From: Styela clava | Lineage: Eukaryota; Chordata; Ascidiacea; Stolidobranchia; Styelidae | Reading direction: 5' to 3' | DNA length: 64,000 nucleotides | NCBI RefSeq assembly: GCF_964204865.1 | Contig: NC_135259.1 | Location: forward strand, 15,014,974 to 15,078,973 | Shown here: piece after piece, positions 38,501-50,900 of the stretch | Layout: the number at the start of each line of letters is the position of its first letter | Numbering within the stretch: the first letter of the stretch is position 1 | Notes under the pieces: generated by a model | What the model was told of the DNA's origin: nothing | Database searches by the model: none | The model's input: the letters and a program-made list of their open reading frames with translations, nothing else | Made by a program: the position numbers and the translations under genes

Positions 38501-41500
38501 AAACTTTATTTACATCGATATCTCAAATGCATGCTTTAATATGAACTTAAATATAAATATAGGTACAGAACGCCATAAAACCTGATGAGCTGTGAAGGCG
38601 ACAAATACATTTCGACCGAGAATGCCGGCTTGTAGACTATGTAGCTGACTGTATTTCTCGATTCCTTCATTTGTCAAATCCAGAAATACAAACCATACTT
38701 TGGCCTAAATCCTAAAGTAAGCGCTGCCAAATGCAAAGGGCAACCCGAAAGAAAGAACTGGCCTTGAGACCGATCGATCGAGAACGGGGAAACACGTGCT
38801 CGTAACACGTGACATCTGTGTGATGTCATAATTAGCAAGTAATAAATGACACGTGACATTACCAGGGTCAAATTCAGACTACGTCGATTATTACAATTTA
38901 TGTATATGTGAAATTAGGAATCATATGGCAAACTCACCGTGATTCATTTGTTTTCATTTTCAGACTCACCATGCAGGATACTGGACGCACCAGAACATGG
39001 GAATGTGACTTGCTCAACTGGGTCTGATCAATACAATATTAAATGTAATTTTGTGTGCGACGAAGGTTACGGAATTATTGGAAAAGATACGATTCTATGC
39101 AGTGGGGGGAAATGGAACGACAAGAAGCCTGTTTGCGAGAGAGGTTTGTTGGGATGTTCAAAACATAGTTTTGTTGCTCTATAAAGAAGTAGGCAAGCAC
39201 AATTTAGGTTGGGAACTTATGTTTTAATTTGTTGTGAGTTTTGACTATCAATAAATACTGGTTAACCCAGTGATTCTCAACATTTTTTAGTTTGCGGAAC
39301 GGTAAAATTCCGAAACGAATTTTGCGGACCGATGAAACCAACCCAAATTGTCAAAAACACAATACATATTTGAACGAATGTAATTACGACAAAGCATGCA
39401 ATTCAAATGCAGACAATTCATTTGTTGATAAATTTGTCTTTCAATATCATACGTGTTAAACCCGCTTCTAATGAAGTTTCTGCAAAGCGAAACAAAGCGT
39501 TGACTTCCACACGATTCTCCAGTTTGGTCTTGGTGAGAGGTAACGATGAAAAAGCTTTTCTAACATAAGTGTGGGTTGTACAAAAATCAGCAGTAATTTA
39601 ATGGATTTATCACTGAGCTTAGGATATTTGCCATCAAGTGATATCCAAAAGTTTGATAAATTCAAGTATTTATGCTTCGACATCAACGTGGTATCGCAGG
39701 AATGTTAAAACATCAATTCTTTTTCAACAGCGTTACAATTGTACGAATTAAAATCCTTTGTAAAAGGATTAACTATCCAAAGGTTTCCCAGACTAGGATT
39801 GACATTTTTCGGAAAGTATTTTCCAAAACTAATTTGAACGGTATAAGTTACGTAAACGTACGAGTTTTTCAGCCAGTTTAAAATAAATCCAACAAGGCAA
39901 GTACTATGTGCTTCTGAACTTCTCCGTTATGATGAATAAAATCCAGCCGTTCAAGACTTGAAATAAGCGTAGGACATCTGACCAATTTTGGTTCACACAT
40001 CAATAGGAGTTAAAACTCACAAAATGGGCAGTCAATAATGTCTTAAATTTGAAAATTGAGAGATAATATTGGAATATAATTGGCGGATCGACATCAAGGT
40101 TGACGAGAACCAGCACCGGTAATTTTATCTACATTAATTGGGCTTCATGAAAAGTACATATTTTACTCAAACCCCCGTAATACATATGTATTTGAATAAA
40201 TGACTAAATCTGCAATAATTGTTTGTAATTTATATTTTAGTTTGCGATCAGCCAGAACCAGTATCCAATGGGGAATTGAACTGCACTCACCAATATTTTG
40301 TGAATTCAACATGTACTGTGAAATGTCTAAACAATCACCAAATTCAGGTAAATAATACTGAATAAATAATTGAAAACGTTGAAATTTATTCCAGGTTTGA
40401 AAAAAGTTTGTTCTTTTTTCGCATCGATTTTCAGTGTTGTTATTGAAAAAAATTGGTACTTCCAAAGTATGGGAACCAAGATGGCGGACACCGGAACGTA
40501 GTATGTGTACCAGATTAGGGTTAGGTCATAATTTCAAGTACAAATACTACGGGAGTCACTTGGCTAGTGCCCGAACTCGTAATAGAACTAAAATAAGAAC
40601 AATACAATACAATTTTGTCTTAACTCGAACCTGGTACACTTACTACGTTCCGGTGTCCGCCATCTTGGTTCCCATACTCCGGGAGTATTAAACATTTTAT
40701 GTGCAAATAACTAGTGAACTTACAGTATATCGCCAAGCTTGAGATGAACCGGAGAAACTTTAGTTTAAATAAATATCACGTATGAAAATAACTTCACTGA
40801 TATTTATTCAGGGAAACAAAACCATTTCATGCGAAACAAACGGAAATTGGTCAAATCCCGAACCTTCCTGTACCTGTCCACACTGTTACGTAGGAGATAA
40901 ATGTGAATATTCTATATTATGGACTAATGTTGATGCAACTCTAGATGACTTACAAATGTACCAAGTAATACCGGTGAGTAGCTTATGGCAATTCCTTATA
41001 TTTACCTCCTGGTTCAATACTTCTTATCCCTTTTCTTTTTTTCTCAAATGCAATAATGTTCTTCCATCTCTCACGAGGCCAGCCTCTTACCGTCAATCAG
41101 ATAGGCTACATATAGTTTCATTTCGGAATACTTTTATGATTCTACTCTATTTCTACTTATTGTTTATTTATCTACTGAAATATGAGAATTTAGAACAAAA
41201 TCGGTAAACAAAAAGTATTTTGAAACGAATGTTCGAACGTGAGACGAACGTTGCAATAGATTCTTCATTCTGAATTGTTAAAATAAAATTCTAACTCAGA
41301 AATATACAACATTCTTTACTTATTATCACAGTTTTGTGTATATTATACCACTATTACGACTCTAGGTAAATTATGGCCGTCACACTTTTACCTGCACCGC
41401 TGGAATATATAAGTGGTTTAAGTTTCACGGAAAATGCGAAGACTCAACAGCTCATCAATCACAAGATTGTAATGCAGGCGATGGATATGATTCAGCTTCA

Positions 41501-41602
41501 GGAGGAGCAAAGCATGCGGCGGCCGAGTTGATTCGTAAACTTGTTCAACAAACATTATATCCTGAACCCTGTGATCCTCAAAACATGCCTACAAATTGTT
41601 GA
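32514..41602 (+). CDS. Gene B: type II receptor kinase with Sushi domains
   Basis: Fourteen plus-strand exons with GT-AG borders: 32514-32701, 34700-34928, 35165-35266, 35800-35869, 36128-36215, 36560-36609, 37179-37328, 37522-37619, 37745-38012, 38365-38481, 38964-39143, 40241-40347, 40812-40973, 41366-41602. They join to 2046 nt (681 residues). Twelve of the exons have the same length as in gene A; exons 8 and 9 differ by +3 and -3. The order is kinase, linker, Ser/Pro-rich segment, membrane helix, Sushi, Sushi, EGF-like knot, Cys tail. An in-frame TGA six bases before the ATG fixes the start and rules out a signal peptide in this exon. The product is a type II membrane kinase, presumably a surface sensor; ligand and substrates are unknown. 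Three or more repeat elements occupy its introns. Confidence 0.9.
32938..32968 (-). mobile_element. Small SINE body remnant in gene B intron 1
   Basis: AGGACTTGATGGTTGAGG followed by AAGTCGTA resembles the reverse complement of the SINE body (CTTCCTCCACCACCAAGTCC). Only about 30 bp is recognisable. Confidence 0.35.
33201..34301. mobile_element. hAT element 7 in gene B intron 1
   Basis: TAGGGCTGTCCAA at 33201 and TTGGACAGCCCTA ending at 34301 are inverted repeats. A perfect 8-bp duplication, ATTCTGAC, flanks them (33193-33200, 34302-34309). ATTCGAATCG-rich subterminal blocks lie inside both ends. No transposase is recognised. Confidence 0.94.
35620..35740. repeat. Degenerate GACTCG simple repeat
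   Basis: TGACTCGA-type words recur about seven times in intron 3 of gene B, with no coding signal. Confidence 0.5.
37745..38012 (+). other. Gene B juxtamembrane exon 9
   Basis: A Ser/Pro/Arg-rich, probably unstructured segment between kinase and membrane. RRPISAPN here matches QRPTSAPN in gene A inside an otherwise diverged exon. The R-x-x-S-x-P pattern resembles a mode-1 14-3-3 site. The exon ends in a conserved VPRYG. Confidence 0.75.
38365..38481 (+). other. Gene B transmembrane exon
   Basis: A 117-nt phase 1-1 exon. It encodes LEKKLVSTKK, then the hydrophobic run VLLVLALFLSVCAITSVG followed by VVVW. It is aligned residue for residue with the gene A exon. Confidence 0.88.
39268..40116. 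mobile_element. hAT-like element 8 in gene B intron 11
   Basis: The ends are CAGTGATTCTCAACA at 39268 and TTGACGAGAACCAG near 40100-40113, an imperfect inverted repeat typical of degraded hAT elements. A clear 8-bp duplication is not visible. A decayed transposase C-terminus lies inside on the minus strand. Confidence 0.6.
39468..39700 (-). pseudogene. hAT transposase C-terminal remnant
   Basis: The minus-strand translation has FWISLDGKYPKLSDKSIKLL followed by LSPRPNWRIV with a decayed context. It resembles the hATC region (W-SL-YP-LS-KA pattern) of ZBED5/FAM200-like transposases. It is antisense to gene B and intronic. Confidence 0.6.
40455..40688. repeat. Palindromic MITE in gene B intron 12
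   Basis: Arms of about 55 bp are near-perfect inverted copies: GTATGGGAACCAAGATGGCG and its continuation at 40466-40514, mirrored near 40622-40675. The inner words TAGTATGTGTACCAG and GTTAGGTCATAATTT are shared with repeats near 23570-23620, 48245-48290 and 62950-62995. Confidence 0.85.
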
Positions 41603-43353
41603 CTATCGCAGTCTTTTATCTAAAATAGATAACCGTTGGCTTCAAAGATAAATCCAGATGTGAAATGCCAGACATCGATACGATGGAATTACGACTTAAC
41701 CATCGCTACTATCACAAATACAATCTATTTTCTCCTGCAAATATTCTCAAGTAATATTAAACTTATACCATTAAATGATTAAAGCTGTTTACTGTGATGC
41801 ACAAATGAGCAAAGGTATCAACCATGCTCATGTACCAAGCAAAACTCTAACAGTGAATTACAGAGAAAAAGACGGATATTAAACTATAGTCATGTTGTGA
41901 TTAGCTAAATGGTGGTTTTGACTTCTTGCTATATTAGTCTCCGACTTCGTTCTGTAAGATGTTATTGAATTCCGAATTCACAACCTTGCTACTGAAGCTC
42001 AATTTATCTGATTCAACACCGTGATTGCGCGGTAATTTTTTTTATTCCAGAATAATTTTTCGAGTGTAACTATAATATGGTTTATTCAGAACCACATTTT
42101 CAGTTTGTGAAATCATTGTTCTCAAATTATTATTTAGTCACCAATTGCAGTTTTCTGTTAAGAAAGAATACGATTTTGTAATATTTCCATGCGAATTCTA
42201 TTGCGTTATTATAACATCACATTAACATAAATATATTAAAATATGACTATAACTTAAAAACGTGATTGTATTTTAGTCAAGGTTACTACACCTTAAGGAT
42301 TTTGGACACTTCTATAGAATTATTTAAACTCAAGATATAAATTCAAACCCATGTTCTGCATATTTGTTATTGATAAATAAGTACCAGTGTGGGTATGCCA
42401 TTATTATTTTGACAGTTGTACAGTAAGACAAAAATGCAATATTTTATTCATTACATGAAAACTAAGATAGAAAATTTGCTACTATAAGTAGTATTTATTA
42501 CTTTATTTCTTCTCATACTTCTGTCTGAATGACATTAAAAAAAAAATATTTTGAAAGATTTTGAATGTTTTGCTTGCTGTAGAAATGCAATATTAGAATT
42601 TCTTGGAACTTCCAATGCCATATTGTGTATATACTGAACACTCAAAACATACAATTGCATTAGCATGGTACAATACATGCGGTATTCATCTTTCAGGCTA
42701 TTCTGCAAGCATTACTGCCGGTTTTTATGTCAACCAGAACCAGTTTGGGTAATGTTTATGTTTGTTGAGATCTTGATTTCGTAGTTTTGACGTGATTTCT
42801 TACGTGTACGAAATGTGTCAAAACTTTTCAGTCAGTTGTTTTTTTGGCGAACAAACCTCAACAACTTTGTTTGCTTGCTGAAATAGTGCTGTTCTTCATA
42901 TTAGCCACTTTGGTCCTAGAAAAACATTTATAGAAATTTAACAGTTTTGAAAAAGTGAGCTATTCAAATTATAAAACAGAAAAAAGAGGTATTAAATTTA
43001 AATATTTTGAATATTTGTATTTTAAAAGTATCGAGTATTTAAAAAAGAAAGAAGCACCAATATCACAATTTTATCATAAATAGTTTGCTATTGGTCCACG
43101 TAAAGATTCGATCAAAGACTCAAAAATACCTGTTTTAAATATACTAATATTTACACAGTGGCACTAAGCTACTTCATTAGAAAGTTATATTGAAATATTT
43201 GTTTAATACGCATAAATGACCCATTTATTTGAACCCAAATTTCTTTGCTTTTGCGAGGATTTTTTGAACTATTGTACATTCTATCTAATTTACTCTAAAA
43301 AAATAAAAAAAAACTTGAGTAAAAAAAACACCAAAGCCAAATATAATACTCAC
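41603..43353. other. Interval between convergent 3' ends of B and C
   Basis: AT-rich sequence in which no exon was recognised. The terminal exon of gene C should lie here, but no minus-strand stretch resembling its Cys-rich modules or the gene A/B tail was found by eye. Confidence 0.4.
41756..41761 (+). terminator. Candidate polyadenylation signal of gene B
   Basis: ATTAAA lies about 155 nt after the gene B stop. It is a common variant signal; no other support is visible. Confidence 0.3.
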
Positions 43354-44959
43354 GATAAGAATGACAGCATAGTCTAGTATTAGGTCCAGCACATTTGCCA
43401 TCAAGATATTCTGTCGGGCAGTAATTGGTTTTATCCATACAAGTTCCCTTGAGACTGTCACATTCCGGGTCTTTGTAGGCGTCTTCAGCAGTTTTACCTA
43501 TTTCAAAACTATATAATGACAAATAGAAACAAAGCATAATATTATCAAGAAAATAAACTATGTTGAATTTAGAGTCTTTGTAAGACCGATATTTAGAATT
43601 TGGATCGTAGTAAACAAACAAAGCAAATAGTGAAATATGTCCAACTGAGACTGGGAAGAAGCAAACCATTTACGTTTTGTGAACAAATAAATTACAAATA
43701 ATTGACGTAGCGATCACTTGCTAATAATTTAGAGTCACAGTTCGATAATTGAAATTATGATAAGCAGCAGTAGAACTAAAATGAAAAGTGATAAAAACAA
43801 CTTTGAAAACTTGTTTCCCTATTATGTGTGTACCCACATTGTGCATCACATGCAAGACAACACCTAATGACGGAATCGCCAGTACATAGTCCACTTCTAT
43901 ATCCTGCAATACATTTATAGTCAGTCCAATTTATACATTTTCCTTCTCGCTCTGTGCATTTCTTGTCGGCAGCTGTAAACATATATATATATATGAAACA
44001 TCCTTGAAGCGGGATTAGAATAAAAGAACACTATATATATATATTTTGCGTGTAATCAATACGATATTAATACAAGGCAACAATGCTTAAATATATGAAC
44101 ATGAATGTCAAAATGAGGTAGTACGGGTATGGGGTATGTAATCTTTCACAGTAGCCTTCCGGCACCGCGGTCTTTACGTCTTCGCCTGACCACCAGATAA
44201 CAATTAACGCGAACACGGAACCGCCACAATTTTTAATTTCGATGACGTCATCGCACACAAAAAACGAATTCCATAGAGACCATAGAAATTTCTGATACAA
44301 ATAAAAGTAATACCGTTCTAGCAAAACAATCTTTTAACCATTAAAATTTAAAAGCATTTTGTCCAGTAATGAAAGAGAAAGACGATTTTTCACAAAATAC
44401 CAACAAGTACAACAACATAATAACAAAACGATCCATAGGTACATTTCGTGTTCAAAAAACAATCTGTATACTTACGATTCGGTGGGCAGCATTGTCGATC
44501 TCCTGGGCCGGGACATTTCCCTTTAATATATTGTTGAGAGCAATAATTGGATTTGTCTTTACATATCCCATGAATGCTATCACAAGCAGTATCATTATAT
44601 CCAGCTTCTGTCTTTTGACCTGTAGTAAATTCATAAATTAATTTCTATTTTTTTTTCAATTATTTTTTCCTGGATGTTTCAAAGCTATCCTGTGAAGTAA
44701 ATTGACTAATTTTGATATAGTTCTGGCAAGACAGGCTGGGGAAACTTCACTATAATTGATCCTGATGGCATATATATCTGTTTGTATTAAAATCACGCCG
44801 AGCTGGTAGGCTATACCCACTTACAATCAGTATCGCAGGGTAAACAGCATTGAATACTCGAGTCTCCGCTGCATAATCCACTTCTATATCCAGCAACGCA
44901 CGTGTGTTCGTACCAATTCAGGCAAGTTCCCGATTTTGATGTACACTTGTAGTTTGGAG
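43354..44959 (-). other. Gene C ectodomain, four Cys-rich modules
   Basis: Exons 11 to 14 are 135, 144, 135 and 144 nt, all phase 1-1. Modules 1 and 3 share the pattern KC-x-GxC-NW-x-C-AGYRSGLC-x-GDS-x-CC. Modules 2 and 4 share ECDS-x-GxC-x-DKxNYC-x-Y-x-GKC-GP-x-CC. The -GxCxGP-xx-CC ending recalls short Cys-rich domains on invertebrate secreted enzymes, but I cannot name the family securely. Confidence 0.8.
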
Positions 44960-47900
44960 CTGTCATAAATATATATTTGAGAAAATTCGATCATCGGTCT
45001 TGATGATTACATAAAAGACGAGAGAGAAAAATATTGCTATGCTTTGACAGAGTAATGGGTTTAGACAGGAATCTTGTTTTTAATTTCAACGTTTTATCTG
45101 AGTATGCCCATTTTAGTCTCTTTTTTTTCAAAATTACCGGGCATGTAACACTGATTATATATTTTGATGTAGCCTAATATATGTCTTTCACTTTCAGTAA
45201 TCACCAAGGCCCTTTAATAAGTTTTTAAAAATTTACCTGAGCAAAATTATTCGCAAAATATTTAATGCAATTCAACACTAAAGCATAATACCTGGTGGCT
45301 TAGTCGATGTCCATATTCCAACCGAAAGTCCGATAATTACACATGTGAGAAGTACGATGACGAACAATAATTTTAGTGGCGACAATCCTGCAAATCCTGC
45401 GTCTGTAATTATACAGAAACGTCGCTGATTGAAATACATAACGTGAGGAGTGATATTTACTGCGCAAATTGATCGGCAAAAGAATCTCAGTATTCATATA
45501 AACCAGTGGTGGGATTCAAAATGTTAAGAATGGGTTCTCATTTGTATCCTCGCTAACAACGGGTCATTTGTAACTCGCTAACAACGGGTTCCCTCATTTC
45601 AGAAAATAATGACGAACCAAAACATAAACATCACGCGAACCTGTTCGAACCCTTTGAATTTGACCACTGTATATATATCCATAGTGAGTGAAGGTACAAG
45701 CACAACTGCATCACCAAATTTGAATAAAAAATGTTAAAAAACCAATATCGTAACTAATCATGGAGCATTGCAATTTTGTTAAATAACTACACTGTGGTTA
45801 AAATGGGATGCATGGATTATGGGATGAACATTTCGCATGCAATATTACATTTAGTGGGGTTTCATGCGCTACATCATACCATTATTCATGGAACGAATTG
45901 TACGAGGCTCAAAACTGCTATCACTATTATGCCTTGAAGTATTGGTGCTGGAAGAAAGTAAAGGACTGTTTTCTTCATCTCCCCATGCACCAACAACCCG
46001 TTGTGGCGTCGTACCATTGAAAATTCTTTTTGATAAATTTCTTGTATCAGGGCTACGGATGTGCTGTGGCTTAGCTGATGATTTTGTACCCTGACTGCCT
46101 TCGGCGTAACCTGTGGTGCAGATTGACTGTCCGGGGTGTTGCATATTGCTGGATTGTGAAGACACGCTTTGCTGCTGTGTATTGCCATCAGATCCCGCAC
46201 GTGTCTATGTAAAAACATGACATAATTTTCTATCAAAATACGCTACTTAAGGCGATTTTTTTGAAAAAAAACGGAAACCCTTACCGACTTGTATAGTTGT
46301 AACGTTTGAATTCGAGATTCCTTAACTTGATGTTTATAACACGGAATTCGAGCTTTAATTGACAGCATCTCTTCATCAAGTTCTGAAGATATTGCAAACG
46401 AAAATTTATAAATGATTTAATAAAAAAAAAATTAGAAACTTGTAAATCTATAGATCATTCTGCTAAATTGTTGTTATTGGTATATTAAAAACCCTTTACC
46501 TTCATCTATCGCACCTATCTTTATCATATTTTTTCAGTAGTTGAAGAGGGATGCGTTACCAGTATGCTATTATTTATTGCATTATATTAATTTTCTTGGT
46601 TCGTGGTGTTCACGCTAAAATCTGCTGGTTTTAATATATGACTACAGTACATGGATTTTTTGCTTGATTGATTTGGTGAACATGTGACGAACACCACAAC
46701 ATAGTGGTTTTATTATACCGGGTGCCGTCTGGGTTTAATGTAATACATGACACGAGTTTTAAACGTAATCGACGGTAGCAGTATTCACATATATTTTTAT
46801 AGACTCACCTCTGAAACTCGGTCTTGCTTTCGGATCACTCGCCCAAGCTGACCGTATCATACTTGTCATTTCTGATGGAAATACATTGGGCAGTAACGAA
46901 AGATCTGGTCGCTGTTCTTCTGAGTCGTCAGAATGATAGTCACTAGTGACAGGCTCTGTGTAAAAAATAACCAACAAACCAGTTAATCAGAGATAAAATG
47001 AGTTGCGCGTTGATGCGCAGCATTAGAGCAAACCATTTATTCGAAGTGTGAAGCATAACGACGCAAATAAAAATGGAATGAAGTTCTCTGTACAATATAC
47101 TTGACGAAATGCGAGTGTAAAGGATTGATTATACATTGCGTTGTACAGGCTGGTTCCACACAACTCGCTTTAGATGAAACAAATCAGTTACGTTTATAAT
47201 GTTTCAAACAAATATATATATATACGTGATAATAATTATTATGATCAAAATATAAATGCCAAAGCATGAAAGTTTTGATACCAATTGATATTTGTGGCAG
47301 AAGTTTCGAATATTTTGCACAAAGCCCCCGCCCAAAATAAGCATCGCCACCGCTCGTGGCGTAGCCAGGTTTTGAGGGTCGAAATCCCCCCCTTTGAAAT
47401 GAAGGATTATTCTGTATCATACATTGCCATTTTTCGTAGAATGAAATGCTGTATATAAACAGAATCCGCTTAGAAGATTTTGAATCCCAACGCAGAACAA
47501 AACAATTGTTATATGATAATCGTAGCTGATGCACAATACACTTAGATACGAAGTTCACAACCTGAAAAATAGTTTACAAATTTATTCGTAATTTCTTACC
47601 TGAGTACGGTAGCTTATCTGTCATGATCTCCCACATAACTACACCAAATCTAAATGAAATAAATAAATATACATTTTCAAGTATTTGAAACGATATCACA
47701 ATATATTCTATTGTTTACTTTGTTCGAATCTGTTTCACAAAGCAATTTAGGCAGAAGATTGTTGTTCGTACACTGACAGGAGTTTCGAAGTATCAATTCA
47801 GTATCTCCAAGAAAATTGCATGGCGCGGGAAAATTGCTTGGACATTTATCAAACACATTGCGCGTCTGTGTTTTAGTCATCCTCGATGATTACTAAATAT

Positions 47901-50900
47901 TATTGTAACATCTGTTATCCTACATCTGTTATAAAAATACACCGACAATTGTGCTCTAATAATATTATTTACATTTGTCGATGACTTTTTTGAAGCGGAT
48001 TACTTGTGTATACCATTGATACATACACATATTTGAATAATAGTTTACTTAACTGCGATAGACATAAATTCAATATAAATGACTAAAGAAAGTTACAACC
48101 TTGGTGATGTTTGGATATGTATCAAAAAAGCAAACACTGAATGTCAAAATCCTGAAGTTTACGGACAAAGCGATAACGGATACGTTTTCGCATTTGCTGT
48201 TACTGAGAGAGAGAGAGTAATAAAATAAATAAATAAAGAAAAAACGGTACTCCCGTAGTATGTGCACCAGGTTGGGTATGGGCCATAATTTTATTCAGAT
48301 TTTCCTTATTTTAGTTCTATTACGAGTTTGTGGACTGTCTGTGTTAGTCAAGTGAATATACATAGGTTCCATAGGTTTCACTCCCTTTACACAATTTGAT
48401 GTAAAGTAGGCGAACAAAATTAGCTACCTGCATATTAGTACACATACTTCTGGAGCGCTAAAAAAACAATAAAAGTCTTATCGGCAAATAATCTGTTGGT
48501 TTTGATTTGGAGACAGTGATGCAATCAATACGGCATAGACGAACCTTTTTAAAAAGGAAGGGTCAAAAACTAACTATATTCGTGTCACGAGAAAGAAGAT
48601 TGTGTGACATCAATGAGGCCCTTGTTGTTGAATCTTATCTTTGGATAGTTGGTTTTTGTACATGCAGCACTTATATCAGGGCTGAGGCGGTTTCCGGTAC
48701 TCGTTTTTATAAAAATTATGTACGAAAACGCGGTTCCGCATGCATATGAATTACCGTTAAACATTAAACGATACTATGGTAAATTACAAGCTTGTCCATG
48801 GGAAACGTCCCAAGGGATGAGATGGGACAGCAACATTTGTATTTATCATGGAACACGGAATTATTATTGGACATGGAATGGACCTATGGAGAGTTTCATT
48901 ATTATGTTGTTGTTCACATAATTGCTCTTGTTCTTGTTATTGTTAGAATTTTACCTACTATCGTTATGAAAAAATCGCTTTTCTCTTTTATTACTGGGCA
49001 AAGTGCTTTGAAATTTTCAGTAGTTGAATATTGTATTTTTGCTACAAAGCTATCACTATTATTTATTCATACATTTTCTATGAATCCTATAAGATTTATT
49101 ATTTTATTCAATTTCGCTGTATTATTATTACTCATGGGAACACAAATTTATAAACTGATTCATGTAGCATAGATCATTTTACGAGACGAATAAACATACA
49201 TACATACATACATACATACACAGCTGAAAAAGCTGGGACAGTCCGCGTACATTTTACAAAGTCAATAAATTTTGTTGTTTTGCATGTCTCTTTGTACATG
49301 TAGTCCTATTTAGTAGACGCTAAATCGAAATTTTACAATTTTTATTGAATTGTATTCCAATGGGAATCCCATGAGATGGGACAGGCATAGATCTCTATGG
49401 GATGGTGCAGAAAAATATGTGCCATGGACAAGCCTGGTAAAATAACAAACTGAAAAGTAGCACAGAGTTTTTGTCACCCCGCCCGCCCCCCAAAAAATCT
49501 TGCGGCTGCCCTAATTCATTAACCTCAAAAAGAGAACCCGTAACACGACGCTACGAGGAATAAGCACATTAATTGTAATTGTTTAGGCATATATATACGA
49601 TGTATCAGCTTTGTTGCCTGTAGTTGCATACAGGTTTCGTAAATAACCATATCGCGGCTCGGAAATTCTCCATGCAACGGTTTTCAAAACTATCGCCGCT
49701 AAGTAGAATTGATTAAGCATACATCATATTTTCTTTTATCGTGTTTTGGAATAAACGCGTAGCAATGATCTTCACAGGCTTCGTTTAAAACTGACAATAT
49801 ATAAACGGGCAAATTGCTCTCGACATTTTTAACCTGGAGTGCGTATGGTATCGTTTCTGTTCCTGGTAACTATAAGCGAAATGCTGCCGTTGTCACGTGA
49901 ACTTCATGCGATATATAGCATATTTAAAATGAGTTGAGACATTTTGATCTGTCATGGAACTAATAAAACAAAATTTATGATGCTTTTCACTTTATCTTTA
50001 GTGTGTGATGATACCGTTTCAATTTATGAATAACCAAAGCGTGCAGAGTGAATTTCAACATTTTTTACGACTTCGTCACGAAACTTCAAACCCAGGAGTC
50101 ATTAACTACAATAAAGTTCATTTTGATTCGTAACATCTGAAAAACAAGATATTTAACTTTGTAACCCAAGAGTTAGTGGTTTGTCATCCCTGCTATAGGT
50201 CATAGGTAATTTAACTCCGCGTCCGCTTATCTTCACAAAAAACATTGCAAAAAAACAAAGAAACACTGGTCTATTCTGTTGAACTCATTTGGAAAAACAT
50301 TTCGACTTGTTAATATAGAGTGAATTTCATTGCCGACATATCACCGCTACGGAGCAGAAAAACAATGTTTGCGCATAGCAGCAGTTTTAACGATGTATTG
50401 TTTCTTGCTATTTCAAAATTGTTGCGTTTATGATATCATACACCTTAGTCAATTTTGTAAAAAGCAATGAATAGCTAGCATACACAATGTCATTGTCTCT
50501 GTGTTACTCATCGTATGCAAAGTAGTAATTTTTTTTAAATACAAGGTACAAGATATATTTTCATTCTGTTCTGACGAATTATTCAAGTGTGACTCAAGTT
50601 CGTAACAATGCCATCCTAATATTCATAAATGGCAAGCCAATGGGTAATCTTCCAATCCTTGAGGGACTCGGTAAATACTATCTGCCATGTTTTCCACAAA
50701 AAAGAATATGAATGGGAACGGCCACATCGACACATGAATTACAGTACCTATACAAACCAGCATTAAAAAAAAATCACAATTTTTTTTAAACGTACGAGAA
50801 TACATCCGCTTTTGTAGTTGGCTTTGCTCTAACGTTCCTCAGCCGTTCTGGCGAGATATATCCTGGAGTTCCACCCGTTGCACCAGGACCTGCACATATA

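Larger units (their letters stand above)
38964..41602 (+). other. Gene B ectodomain exons 11-14
   Basis: Sushi 1 is one 180-nt exon with four Cys and GKWNDKKPVC. Sushi 2 is split across exons 12 and 13 (VCDQPEPVSNGELNC to WSNPEPSC). An EGF-like CTCPHCYVGDKCEYS follows. The tail exon ends PEPCDPQNMPTNC. The tail contains IYKWFKFHGKC and a KHAAAELIRKLV helix conserved with gene A. Confidence 0.88.

Noticed and set aside
45808..46094. Two plus-strand frames with Cys residues
   Set aside because: They are antisense to gene C exon 9 (45880-46204), which is supported by phase and paralogy.
48792..49172. 126-codon hydrophobic frame
   Set aside because: It lies in repeat X copy 3, which is intronic to gene C on the other strand. 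The other copies do not keep the frame.
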